A stretch of DNA of 64,000 nucleotides, from the NCBI GenBank assembly GCA_029945375.1, contig CM057064.1, positions 1,302,001-1,366,000 on the forward strand. The letters are read 5' to 3'. Below are positions 39,433 to 50,403 of the stretch, piece by piece. The notes under the pieces were generated by a model that was not told where the DNA came from, ran no database searches, and saw nothing but the letters and a program-made list of their open reading frames with translations. This DNA comes from Agaricus subrufescens. Taxonomy: Eukaryota; Basidiomycota; Agaricomycetes; Agaricales; Agaricaceae. Each line of letters begins with the position of its first letter. The first letter of the stretch is position 1. Made by a program: the position numbers and the translations under genes.

Positions 39433-40663
39433 TCAGTGTCCGTGCCCGATGAGTAGACCGATTATGAACGGGGTTAGAGTTCCCGTCACGGTAAGGCCGA
39501 GTCTTAACCTTGGATTCACATCTTGAGCATCGGGTTGATGTGACGTAGGTTGTAAAACTGTCGCGACGTATAGGAAAGTACCACCCTATATGGATTAGAA
39601 ATGTCAATCAGTACTGTGATTTGATACAGCTATACCGTGCTGAGGTGAAAATTGTGGGAGAAAGACTGCGGTCTTTTATACTTGGGATGACAAGGGAGGG
39701 CGATTGATAGGGTTGGAATACTCACAGAGACTAAAAGAGCAGATCCTGCTAACTGTGCGTTATTGGCGAAACCAAAGAAGGAAAGAATAAAGTATGTTGC
39801 TATGGCGCCCAAAGGAGTTGATGAGGCGAATATAGCGAGGTACTTTCTACATTCTGAGCGAGGGAGAGAGGTGTTTAAGAGGCCTACGGAAAAAGCTACA
39901 GAAGTTGGAGCTGGAGAGCACGCGTTAATCGGGTATATGGGGTAAGGCTTTCGATTCGTACGTGCCTTTGTGGAATAGTAATGCTAAAAAGACGATGAGC
40001 GAGAGACTGTTGATGCTTTCTGACTCTGAGGAAGTTGTCTCGATCGCGGATACACCCAAGGCACATCCATCTGCTATTCCATGGAGTATGAGTCCAAAGG
40101 TGAATGGAATAGCTCTCTGCTTGGCGGATGCAGCGTTGTTTGGTCCCTTGGAACTATCCTGATCTCTTCTACCACGGTCATGATGTCCATTCGAAGTGCT
40201 TTCTAGCTCTCCCAGCTCTGCTTCGAATTCGAGGTGAGCTCCAGAACCATGGGAGTGGTGGTGATCTCCAGAGACAACGTGCTCAACGATCATCATAAGC
40301 AAAAACCCAAGCAGGAGGTCAATTGCTATATGGAATGTGAGGGACTCTGATTCCGAGTTGTAGTGTTCCACGAGGACCTCTATACCCCTGAGTTTCGTAA
40401 CGAGACTTCAGCGAACGATCAGGCTCGGGAAGTAGCGACATACTCTGGGATAATGACACCTAGAGCGGTTCCCAGCAGTAGACCAGTTGCTAATGCATTG
40501 AATACTTCCAAAAGTTTTTCTATCACACAGAACTGAGTACCGAGGCTCGGGGTACGATTATCGGAGATGACATACTAGAGAAAGTTGCGGAGAGCGGGAT
40601 CATGCCCGAGACGAAGGACGAGACGCCGAGGGCGGCGGCCATGACCAGAAAAACCATCTGCAT
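39433..40663 (-). CDS. ZIP-family zinc transporter (SLC39A9/ZIP9-like)
   Basis: Membrane metal transporter. The start ATG at 40663 gives TM1 MQMVFLVMAAALGVSSFVSG. The next exon encodes LEVFNALATGLLLGTALGVI ending IPE (TM2). After another intron comes LTFHIAIDLLLGFLLMMIVE (TM3) and a His-rich loop (SGDHHHSHGSGAH), which is typical of ZIP proteins. TM4 has the metal-binding HGIADGCALG. TM5 has LIVFLALLFHK joined across an intron to APTSVAFSVGL, the HKAPT motif of ZIP9. The last exons contain GAIATYFILSFFGF and TPFIIGLLIGHGH, ending TGA at 39433. Plus-strand frames in this region are antisense. It shares a 113-bp divergent promoter with the V-ATPase subunit gene. Confidence 0.88.
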
Positions 40664-40776
40664 CTTGCTCTGTTTGCCAGAGTGAGAGCGTCATCATGGC
40701 AGGAAATGCACACTGGGTGGCACGTGACTCGCTGGGGATCGCGGCGGCGGGAGTCGAGCCAGCCGTTCCTTCCGCC
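40664..40776. promoter_or_regulatory. 113-bp divergent promoter, ZIP transporter (-) / V-ATPase subunit (+)
   Basis: Start codons at 40663 (-) and 40777 (+) face away from each other over 113 bp, with CACGTG near 40720. Shared regulation of zinc transport and vacuolar acidification is possible but inferred. Confidence 0.6.
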
Positions 40777-41572
40777 ATGTCTCTCTGTCCTCCCTATGCG
40801 CCCTTCTTTGGCTTTGCCGGCGTCTCCGCTGCGGTATGTGCTCACTCAATCCAGTCCTTGTTCTCGCTCCTGACGCGGTAGTCTCACCAGATGGTATTCA
40901 GCAGTATGTTTTCTTGACACTGCGCATTCTCACCTGAGCTGAATATACATAGCCGTCGGTGCGGCCATTGGTACCTCCAAGGCAGGCATCGGCATTGCAG
41001 GACTGGGCACGTTCAAGCCCGAGCTGATCATGAAGGTGCGTTCTGCAGCACCTCGTTGGCACCAGTCCTCCATTATTCATGCCATCACCCAGTCCCTCAT
41101 TCCCGTAGTCATGTCGGGTATCATCGCTGTGTATGGGCTCGTCGTATCTGTTCTCATTGCTACCTCCCGTGAGTCGTGACTTATCGACAGCGAACGCACC
41201 TTGACTCCAAAGACATAGTAAAACCCGACGGCTATCCACTCGCTGCTGGTTTCATCCACCTCGGTGCTGGCCTCGCCTGTGGAATGACCGGCCTGTCGGC
41301 CGGATATGCTATTGGCTATGTTGGCGATTCCGTATGTAGCTTCCACTGTTGCCTGTATTGGTTCACTCAACTTTTTGTGGCAGTGTGTTCGTGCGCTACT
41401 TTACGAATCAAGGGTTTTCGTGTCTATGGTCCTTATTCTTATTTTTGCCGAAGTTCTGGGACTCTACGGGTACGTCTTGTCTGCTACTTCCTTGGCTTCT
41501 GTCGGCTTATTCTTATACAGACTGATTGTCGCACTGATCATGAACACGAACACCGTAGGGATGCCATGTTGA
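40777..41572 (+). CDS. V-ATPase proteolipid subunit c/c'
   Basis: Membrane rotor subunit of the vacuolar proton pump. Exons: 40777-40833, 40891-40903 (13 nt), 40953-41035, 41093-41168, 41213-41331, 41384-41469 and 41521-41572. The protein begins [19 protein letters not shown]. It continues [53 protein letters not shown], then [20 protein letters not shown] and [19 protein letters not shown], ending [14 protein letters not shown]. Four transmembrane helices and the essential proton-binding Glu in FAEVLGLYG are present. Length (about 160 residues) fits. Subunit c (VMA3) and c' (VMA11) cannot be told apart here, so no symbol is given. Confidence 0.93.
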
Positions 41573-41696
41573 TCGCTGTATTTCCCTCATTACATACCTC
41601 GCTAATATCAATTACCCTTTGCTCTGAGTATATGCAATCTTGTGAAAGTATGTAGAGTGAGAAAGGAGATAGCAGTAGAATGTATGATCAAAAAGA

Positions 41697-42416
41697 TTAA
41701 CGACGTCTGCGAGGCCCCTCTGAATCACTGGAGGGACTGCGTGTCCGCCTGCGTTTCCTTTCTCGAGAACGTGAGCGTGAGCGGGATCTCTGCCGCCGAG
41801 GGGGAGACCGCGCATCAGAGTCAGAATCCGAGTCGTCTGAATCTGTTTCATGGTCCGAATGCGTTTTCCCATCGGAACTGCGCGACGAACTAGAGCTTGT
41901 CATACCATGTTAATAAGGAATCCATGCATCCTGAGGGTCTCATCAATTGACTTACTCGTCATCTGAATCCGATTCACTACTTTCAGAGTCCGAAGAAGCC
42001 TCTTTCAACCGCTCTTTCTCTTTGTTCTCTAGAATCTTGTTTGCCAACCCGCTCCTGCAACACGTCAGCACGAGGCCAAAAAAAAGAAAACAACCAAATT
42101 AACAGAGAACCAACAAATACATACTTGTTTTTGAATTCTTCGGGAACCTCGACGCTTGGTTTTGCATCAGCTTTCAACTTTGCCAGTAATTTGGGGTTCT
42201 CGAGTTGTTGAGTTCGAGATGGGCGAGAGATGTATGGACGCTCGTATTTACACTCGTAGATGAAATGACCTTGACGCGAGGATTCGTTAGATTGATAGTT
42301 AATTCAATGATATAGAGTAATCTTGACTGACCTCTCTGAAGACATTTCTGACAGACGGTAGAAGAGCTGGCACGAGGTTGATTAGTTGAACGTTTGTGAG
42401 GAGCGAACTTTGACAT
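41697..42416 (-). CDS. ZCCHC10-like zinc-knuckle protein with SR-rich tail
   Basis: Probable RNA-binding nuclear protein. Exon 1 (from ATG 42416) reads MSKFAPHKRSTNQPRASSST followed by VCQKCLQR. An intron, then GHFIYECKYERPYISRPSRT and QQLENPKLLAKLKADAK complete the CCHC knuckle (CxxCxxxxHxxxxC) and the family's conserved tail. The following exons give SGLANKILENKEKERLKEAS and an acidic/Ser stretch, ending in an Arg/Ser-rich C-terminus (SRSRSRSRERKRRRTRS), stop TAA at 41697. The zinc-knuckle exon has a decayed duplicate at 44977-45123. It is convergent with the V-ATPase gene. Confidence 0.85.
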
Positions 42417-43282
42417 TAGGCTGAGGCAATGACTGTGACGGCGTCTTCTGAAAAGTAATCGTGGGAAAGTACAGGCTAGCTTACCTTTCTGAAGACTTTG
42501 TTGAACAGCATCATAAATCTGACTGGTTGTACTCTGGCCTCGAAATCTCGTACTTGCAGAGTAAAAAAATCCGCAAAACTGCCTTACTGGCAGGTGCCCA
42601 TCTCTGGCTTTCTCCGCTTGTCTGTTTCTTTTGGGGCTATCATGAGGCTGCCGAATTGGATTTACTCTTGACTATCTGAGCTTTTGTATATGCCTCCAAA
42701 TGACGAGCCCTGACGTAGATTGTATTGCTACCGCGGCATCCTTCCACAGCCCTCTTCCGTTTTCGCATAGGACGAATAGAAGCTCATCGAAAAGTGAATC
42801 CCATAGGCTTTCCCGGACCAACTCGGGTTCCCTAAGTAGTCTTTCTCTTTGGGTTCAGCAAGTCTTTCCTCCAGTACCAGGCGCTACAGTTTACTCCCAA
42901 ATTTGTAAAGGTGGCGGAAGTATTCAATTCTGATTCTCTCAATCTTGAGAACTTTCGCGATGATCATATGCGCCACAAGCATCATTTCTATAATTAAATT
43001 TCAGTAGGTATAGGAGGTGGTATCTGACCCCCGGGGGGCCTGGAGGACAGCTTTTTCATTGAATGATATGCATCAGGAAGTTCATCGATGATAGTCAATC
43101 TTAGTCGAAGTGACTGGAATCATCCCCTTTTTGACATGGCGTGAGCGTATAAAGCGTTCAACTTGGAGTGTCATAAAACCTTACGTGACTGATTTAAAGA
43201 TAGTGACCTGGTTCGGCACTGTTTAAAGACCTCGCTTCTTCACCTGTATCCTCTCTAACGCACAAAATTCGACTGACGAACG
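42417..43282. other. Intergenic region, source of a downstream duplicate
   Basis: No gene recognised. Blocks here (about 42597-42760, 42838-42890, 43040-43125) recur in the same order in 45126-45722, so this spacer was included in the tandem duplication described below. Confidence 0.6.
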
Positions 43283-44708
43283 ATGGGAGGGAACGCATTT
43301 ACCTCCGTCTGCGGCCCAACCTCGTTTCCGCGACTACCACCAGCAGTGTACAATACACTCAAGGCACGGATATTGCCTATTCTAGAAGAATTATACGTAC
43401 ATGTAAGAGTTCCCCCTGAAGCACCCGAGAAAGAGAGCTACGGAGACTTGGATGTCGTAGTCTGTTCGCCAAGACTACAAGCAGCACCCACGCAAGTATG
43501 CAGTAACGCTCGTGAAACGAAAGAGGACGAAGGTCAGTCAATGAAAAAAAAATCAGTTCCCGTCAGAATTTCGAAAGCTGACCTACCAAAAGGTATTTCG
43601 TCAGAGGTCAATGTACCTCATGAAATCACTGCTTCTCGAATAGGAGCGCGATATTCCAACCCTATGGATGGAAATCGAACATCAAATTTCGCAATCCCCA
43701 TTTCTTTAGGAGAGTGGGCACAATGTGGGGCAGAGGAAGGCGAAGAAGAGACGAAGGCCCGGAAAGAAGCAGGTACTTCCGGTATATTCTACCAGGTGCG
43801 CGGACTCACTTGCCCGGGACCAATGGTGGAGCTAACATAGATATTGCTTTAAATAGGTTGATGTGGCTGTTTGTGCATCCAAAGACGAATGGTCTCGAAA
43901 GATCTACTTTGATTCTTTCGGAGATCTCGGTATGATTCTAGGTTTGCTCGTTAAGAACGCTGGATTGCACTACAGCAACAAAGGACTCAAGGTCCGGTTT
44001 TTTTCTATTTTTAGCCAGAGCTTCGGAATTACCGACTTATTCACTGATCTCCCCCAAAAAAAAATTTAGTACCCAGACATCCCGAATCCTCCAATAATAC
44101 TCAGTGAATCCTTCGAAGAAATATTCGACTTCTTCGGCTGGTCAATGGAAGAATGGAATCAAGGCTTCAAGACACAAATAGCCTGTTACGAATGGGCCAT
44201 CAAAAACAAATACTTCGACCCATCATATTTCAAACCTGGTACCAAAAAACGGAAAACTGGTAGAACGATGTACTACGGTTTCATCGAATGGGCAGGCAAC
44301 CTTTCACAATCTCATCACAGCGACCCTCAGTTCACCAACACAAAATCAATACCCGACGCCAAAGAGGCCAGCCTCGACTTTTTCAATAAACGGATTGTTC
44401 TTGAAGAACGTAAACAAGAACAAGAGCATAAAGAATTTCTCAAAACTATTTTTTGTGGACATAGAGTCCGGGATTGGGCTGGTTTGGGTAATCATTGGGG
44501 TGGTGTGAAGAAAATTATGGACGCCGTCAGGGAGAGATTTGGCGGTGAAGAGAATGTAAAGAAGTTTGCGTTTGAAGAAGGGGTGGAGAGTTTGAAGAAG
44601 GTGGTATTAGAGGTTCAGGCTGAACTGAATATCTGGCCTTCGTCAGATACGATAAAAACTGGAGAGAAAGAGGAGACTGTCGATAGTAGTCTTAGCGTGG
44701 AGGCCTAG
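43283..44708 (+). CDS. Nucleotidyltransferase-like fungal protein, function unknown
   Basis: Exons 43283-43795, 43857-43991 and 44070-44708 encode about 428 residues. It starts MGGNAFTSV and continues FPRLPPAVYNTLKARILPIL, VPPEAPEKESYGDLDVVVCS: a conserved start and an acidic DLDVVV pair like the metal-binding site of minimal nucleotidyltransferases. Exon 2 has VAVCASKDEWSRKIYFDSFG and DLGMILGLLVKNAGLHYSNK. Exon 3 has FDFFGWSMEEWNQGF and RTMYYGFIEWA. The pattern recurs across fungi in uncharacterised proteins, as I recall. Enzyme activity is inferred only from the GxxAF...DLDVV arrangement. A broken second copy lies at 45869-46560. Confidence 0.72.
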
Positions 44709-44929
44709 AGGGTTGGTCCTTTGGCTCAGATGAAAGATGTTTTATCGATTATTGTATATGACTTTTACAATCAACGTGCTCAATATTGTCAATATCCGAA
44801 TTTTACAGCCGAAACTATATACAGAAGGAGATGTCACATACGGTACAAAATGGTGGATGGATCCTATCGATCAGGAGAAGCATAATTCGTTATAATCAAT
44901 CCCTGATTAGTTATCCCTGGCCCGAAGCC

Positions 44930-46600
44930 AAAAAAACAACGAAAAACAAAAACAAAATTGGCGGAGGGCCAACAAATACATACTTGTATTTGAATTCCTC
45001 GGGAACCTCAACGCTTGTTTTTGCATTAGCTTTCAACTCTGCCAGTAATTTGGGATTTTCGAGTTGTTGAGTTCGAGATGGGCGAGAGATGCGTGGGTGC
45101 TCGTATTTACACTCGTAGATGAAGTATCCCTGGCTTTCTCCGCTTGTCTATTCCTTTTGAGACTACCATGAGGCTGCCATATTTTAGTTTCATTATCTGA
45201 GCTTCTGCATTTGCCTCCAAATGGTAGGCCCTGACACAGAATGTATTGCCACCGCAGCACCCACCCGCAGTTCTGGTGCTTTCTCGTATAGCCACTAGGA
45301 GTCGACGTATGATGAATAGAAGCTCGTCGAAAAATCCTACAGGTTCTCCCGGGCCGACACCCATATAGCACAGCAATATTTTCCTCTCATGTGCTCACGC
45401 GTTGGACTCAGCAAGTCTTCCCCCCAGCGCCAGGCGCTACACAAAACAAGAAACATACAACTTGTCCTCAGGGGACACGACACGAACAGGTACGCACCTT
45501 AAGTACACCCTAGAAGTTCACAGTTTTCTGCGGATCCCCTTGAGTCGGCGGAACTATCCAGTTCTCTCAATCTCGAGAACTTTCTTGACGGTCATATGTC
45601 AAGCATCTTTTCTATAATTAATTCTGCCCCTAGGTTTGGAAGACAGCTTTTTCATAGAATGGTATGCATCAGGAAATTCATCGAAGACGGTCAATCTTAG
45701 TCGAAGTGACTAGAAACATCCCCTTGACATGGCGTTCACGTATATAATGCTCAAGTTGGACTGGCATAAAACCTCACCCATTCCACTCTTCAGTATAGTG
45801 ACCCCGGTGCGTAAACACCTTCCCTCTCCACCCTTATTCTCTAACGTACAAAATTCTGCTGGCAAACAATGGGAGGAAACGCGTTTACCTCCGCCATCGA
45901 TCCGACCTGATTTCCTCGACTACCACCAGCAGTATACAATGCACTCAAGGGACGGATATTGCCTATACTAGAAGAATTATATACGTACATGTAAGAGGTT
46001 AACCCGAAGCACCCGAGAAAGAGAGCTGTGGAAACTTGGATATCGTAGTCTGTTTGATGGCAAGACAACAACCAACACCTACGCAAATATGCAGTAACTC
46101 TCATCAATCGAAAGCAGACGCAGGTCAGTCAATGAAATAAAAAAATCTGTTCCCGCCACAATTCCGAAAGCTGATCTAGTACTAAGAGGTGCTTCGTCAA
46201 AGGTCAATGTACGTTCAGGATTGGGCTGGTTTGGGTAATTATTGACATGGTGTGAAGAAATTTATGAACGCCGTCAGGGAGAGATCTGGCGGTGAAACTA
46301 ATATAAAGAAGTATGCTTTTGAAGGAGAGGAGAGCTTGAAGAAGGCGGTATTAGAGGTTCAGGCTGAACTAAATATATGACCTTCGTTGGATGCGATAAA
46401 AACTGGAGAGACCGTTGACAATAGTCATAGCGTATAGGACTAGAGGGTTGGTCAAAGGTTTGGGCTCAGATGAAAGATATTTTACCGATTACTGTATATG
46501 ACTTTTACAATCAATGTGCTCGATCTTATTGATATACGAATCTTACTGGGGAGGTTAAATACAGAGAGAGATGTCATATGTGCTACAAGATGACGGATCG
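44930..46600. pseudogene. Decayed tandem copy of the zinc-knuckle/nucleotidyltransferase block
   Basis: Collinear blocks match the unit at 42118-44800. 44977-45123 matches the zinc-knuckle exon, 45126-45290 and 45637-45722 match the spacer, 45869 onward matches the start MGGNAFTS of the nucleotidyltransferase gene, and 46205-46560 matches its 3' end. The copy lacks most of the middle of the gene. It has a stop shortly after the start (a TGA where the parent reads a Ser/Phe region near 45909) and several small indels, so neither gene is functional here. Confidence 0.82.
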
Positions 46601-46779
46601 ATATAGAGTAGATGATTGACATGTAACGGGACACTCTTTTACTTCCTTCCAATATCTACCTTGAGCCGTCGTATCCTCTTCCTCGAATCCTCATTTTCGG
46701 TTTCCCCCCTACTCTCCCTAGCCTCGTTCCTCAATGAGTTCATCACCCTCCCCGGCGTGATTTCACTTAGGAAGGATAA

Positions 46780-48401
46780 TCTGTTACAATCAATCCTTGA
46801 TCCTCGGTCCAGGGAGGGTTTTGCACGGACGGTATCAGCTCTCTGACGTCCAAAATAGCTCGTCCAATATAAGGATTAAAGTCCGATATCGCTATTTGCT
46901 CCGTTTTGTCATCGAGTGGGACTAAGTCGATCTCAGTAAGGTCCATCCTGGGGGGCGAGTGGTCTTCAACTCCGAAATTGATATGGATCCCAAGGTGATA
47001 CAAAGCAAATCTCGAATTGATGAGTTTCCTCCTTCCAATGAACGATCTTCCAGCCTGGCACCGAGGACGCCTAAAGTGGACCTAGATGCTGGAGAGCATT
47101 GCGCTAACGCATATGAGACAAGACGACCTCTTGCTGTACTACACAAACCTTCACGCACATCACATGTAGACGAATGAGGGCTCAGTTTCATTGTGATGTA
47201 ATGGAATTTAGCGGTCAAATAATCATCATTTTCATGCGGAATGGCTTCAACTCCGATGATGATGAAAGTGGTGGCTGAACGTGGGAAGAGGTCGAAAAAC
47301 AAGAACCGGTAGTTGGGTTTTGGGACAGATCCAGTATGGGTTAATTTCAAAGTCGTTGGATTTGTTGAAGTTTCCATTTCCTTTTGAGAGGGGAACTTGC
47401 AAGAGAAAAAGGTTAAGTCATTGCGTTGAACAAGGTAGGAAGACGTTGTGGAATCGGATGCAATGTATAGCTTGAAGTCGTGTCCGTACCCTCTCTTCTA
47501 CTTGGAGTCAATGTTGTCATCACGTAATTCGACGGTTCTGGCTTACAAATGATAGGCAAGTATACGGCTTTCCAGTGCCGATGTGAAGAAGGCTGAGGGC
47601 CCATTCCTTGCGGTCGGATATGCCTGGTCGAGCCATCACATAATCATTGAGCAAGTCCAACCGAAATTTATCTCCGTGGGGGACGGAAAGATTGGTCCAC
47701 AACAGATCGCGCTCCTCCGTCTTGGATATGACCTTGTCTTCTGCAATCTCGAATTTCACAATTTTTCTAGAAACAGGTGAGTACTGCTATATACAGACGC
47801 AATCGGCCCTACTTACAAGAGTCGAATTGTCTTATCCTCTTGATCAGTGGATCCATCAGGCTCCTCCATATATGCGATAGTGAGCATGCTGCCAATGGGG
47901 TTTATGGAATGACAAAATTCAGACTGAGGTCTGAGTCGATACTGCATAATAGGTGTCTCGAACTCTCTCGCTAGGTACCAATCGTAAGAGACCCGGCCTG
48001 TATCCGAATCTCTGGCGAGTACGTAGGGTGACATGGAGAGACACTCCCAGTAGAAGCCGCGGGTGGTTTGTCCGAGTTTCTGAGGAATAGTCGGACGAAT
48101 CCCCAACCACTTAGCATCCATGATCTTCGTCTTTACAAGAAGTTTCTCGATAGCCTTTGCAGAGATTGTGGACACGTCGAGATCAGGAATGGGACACTGT
48201 CGCTAATAAGGCATTGACCCAGAGAGGGTGCTCCTTAGATGCTTTCAAAAAACGTCGGTAAACCTATGTCTCTCGTTGAAAAAAAGTCGACGTGTGCATA
48301 ATACACTGATGAAATGCTCACTGTTCTCAACTGAATGAAGGAAAGTATCCAAAAATGTCTATGAGAATGTCAGTTGGTATACGAGAGAAATCTGTAGGCA
48401 T
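46780..48401 (-). pseudogene. F-box-type protein relic
   Basis: The minus strand starts at ATG 48401 with MPTDFSRIPTDILIDIFGYF, an F-box-like opening. The continuation expected in mushroom F-box proteins (FIQLRT, then SKEHPLWVNALL, then CPIPDLDVSTISAK) appears in different frames within 150 bp. Downstream segments look collinear: LGIRPTIPQKLGQTTRGFYW, KFRLDLLNDYVMARP, ISDRKEWALSLLHIG and RFLFFDLFPRSATTF. Frame changes around 48200 and 48340 are hard to explain by introns, so I call it a relic. An intact gene with unusual introns is the alternative. Confidence 0.45.
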
Positions 48402-48708
48402 GATGAGGTAGTCTGATGCTTTTCAGATTAATATCGAGAGGCAAGCCTTTTTTTTGTGGGTCAACCTAAATGAGATTTGTAACCTGCAGTTAGTCGTTGT
48501 CTGGTGGCGTCATGAGTGCATTCAGCACCCCTATGTACTCAACTCGCATTATTGCATACTTCTTCTCTTTTTTGACATACAGCCAATGCAGTAAGCCCGT
48601 GTATGGAAAGAAGCAGCCGGCAAGTTGCGTCTAAAGAACAGCAGAAACGAGGTCAGGTGAGCAGGCGATCAATAGGACTTGGAGCGGAAAACACAACATC
48701 ACTGGCAA

Positions 48709-50023
48709 ATGTCCTCACACATTCCTACCGTCAATTCGAGACTCCTCTATTCCAACATACCAGTTAAATGCCATAAATTCAAGCTCCCATCTGATGGCAC
48801 CGCGGAGGGGTTCAATGCCACCATAACTAATTGCCAATACATTGGTTCTTGTAACTGGGTGTCTAATCACAGCGACGTATCCATCATCGTGCCAGGTTCT
48901 CCTCGAGAATGGCTAGAGCAGCCTCTGCCACACTCACTCCCACCTGATAGGCAAGGACACTACAGGGATCAGTACGATCCACGCATGCGCTCTACGCCTC
49001 TGCTCCCTCTCTTGCTCTCTGTTAACTATTGGCAAGAGCAAACCCGACCCTCAGAGAAGTACCCTTGGCACGATGTTGATTTTATCACGAACCGTAATTC
49101 CATTCGACACCTCCTCCGTATCCTCCGCAATAAACCAGGCGGGAGTTACGATCGTAGAGGTATTATAAAGGATTACAGTCGTGGTAATTTCAATAATCCT
49201 TATTCTCAACCTTTTCGGATCGATGTTGAGTTAGCTGGGACTAAAACTATCTTGTTGAGTCGTTGGGACTTATCTATATCTGAACCACTCCGTGTAAATT
49301 CCCATGGATTCAACTTCGAGAGTGCGTTCACTAGTGACGCGAGTGCTTTATCTGCTTTGGACTCTGGAGAAACTGGAAGGCATCACAGAATTAACTCTTA
49401 TGTTCGTAGACCCTCTATTCATTTCTTGCTTCGTATATGACTGATCAGGCTTCTCCTGTTAAATATAGGATTTTGGTGGACTGAAGATGGTAGTACGATC
49501 CGAAATTGATGCCTGTCTTCCATCAACACCACAATCATCATACGATACTGAGAGTGACACTTCCCCATCCCAAATAATCCCAACTGCCTTTGGTCTCAAC
49601 ATCATCCCCTCCCGAAATCCACCTACGCCACAATCCCACCTCATTGAACTCTCAACAGTTTCGACAACGAAGACTACAACATTTCAAACTTGGAACGCTA
49701 AAGAGCGCTATCCCCAACTCTATTTCTCTCAAGTTCCAAATCATTATCTCGCATGCCATACTGAAGGTTGTATAACTCAAATCATCAAACGCAACATCCA
49801 CACATCCTCCGAAATCAAGCGCTTCCAACCGACGATCGAACCTGAATTACAAAAGCTTCGTCAACTATTGCATATGATTCAAACGGAGGTTATGCACCAG
49901 TCGAGCAGGTTTCCTGGAATTAAAAGTTTCAGTCTGGTCTATATGTATGGACAATTGAGTTTGTTTGAGAGGATTGGTGAACGATGTCTCCCTGATGAAG
50001 CGTTTGCTATGTTTGATGCTTGA
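48709..50023 (+). CDS. Conserved fungal protein, often mislabelled geranylgeranyl pyrophosphate synthetase
   Basis: Exons 48709-49401 and 49469-50023 (donor GTTCGT, acceptor AATATAG). The N-terminal half has VSIIVPGSPREWLEQPLPHS, LPPDRQGHYRDQYDPRM and PWHDVDFITNRNSIRHLLRI, then FRIDVELAGTKTILLSRWDL. The junction reads HHRINSY|DFGGLKMVVRSEID. The C-terminal half includes TFQTWNAKERYPQLYFSQVP and KRFQPTIEPELQKLRQLL. The VPGSP...LPPD...DFITDRN...LAG+T+L..RW series is a widespread fungal family whose database label is not supported by any prenyltransferase motif (no DDxxD seen). It may bind nucleic acid, but I claim no function. Its 3' end has a direct copy at 53822-54060. Confidence 0.75.
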
Positions 50024-50403
50024 TATCTGATAATTTGTTTTCGTTTTAGCTTCTGACCCCGTAAATATTTTGTATGAAGTACTGAAATAGTCCGCTGATC
50101 TGTATCTTGTTTCTCTTGTATTCCCAATATCCAACACTGTATATTTGCCTTCATCGAGGTGACAGCGCATATGCCATCTCCCTCGAAATCGATCATGCTG
50201 CTCACAAAACTCTCGCAACGAACCACAAACACCACTTCATTTCTACAAGGCTTTACAAGAATGTACGAACGAAAACACCCCTGGTATGACAAACATCCAA
50301 AGGCATACGCACACGGTTTTCAAAAACGAAGTAATAGAAACCATCAAATTATTCACGAATGTTTTTATCGCGGACCCGAAGGAACATGTTGTGAAAGGGG
50401 TGC
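50024..50403. other. Convergent gap with first copy of a direct repeat
   Basis: 3' flanks of the preceding gene and the laccase. The segment 49995-50130 is repeated at about 53822-53965. Confidence 0.6.

Noticed and set aside
39763..40162. Plus-strand frames opposite the ZIP transporter
   Set aside because: The minus strand carries clear transmembrane and HGIADG motifs.
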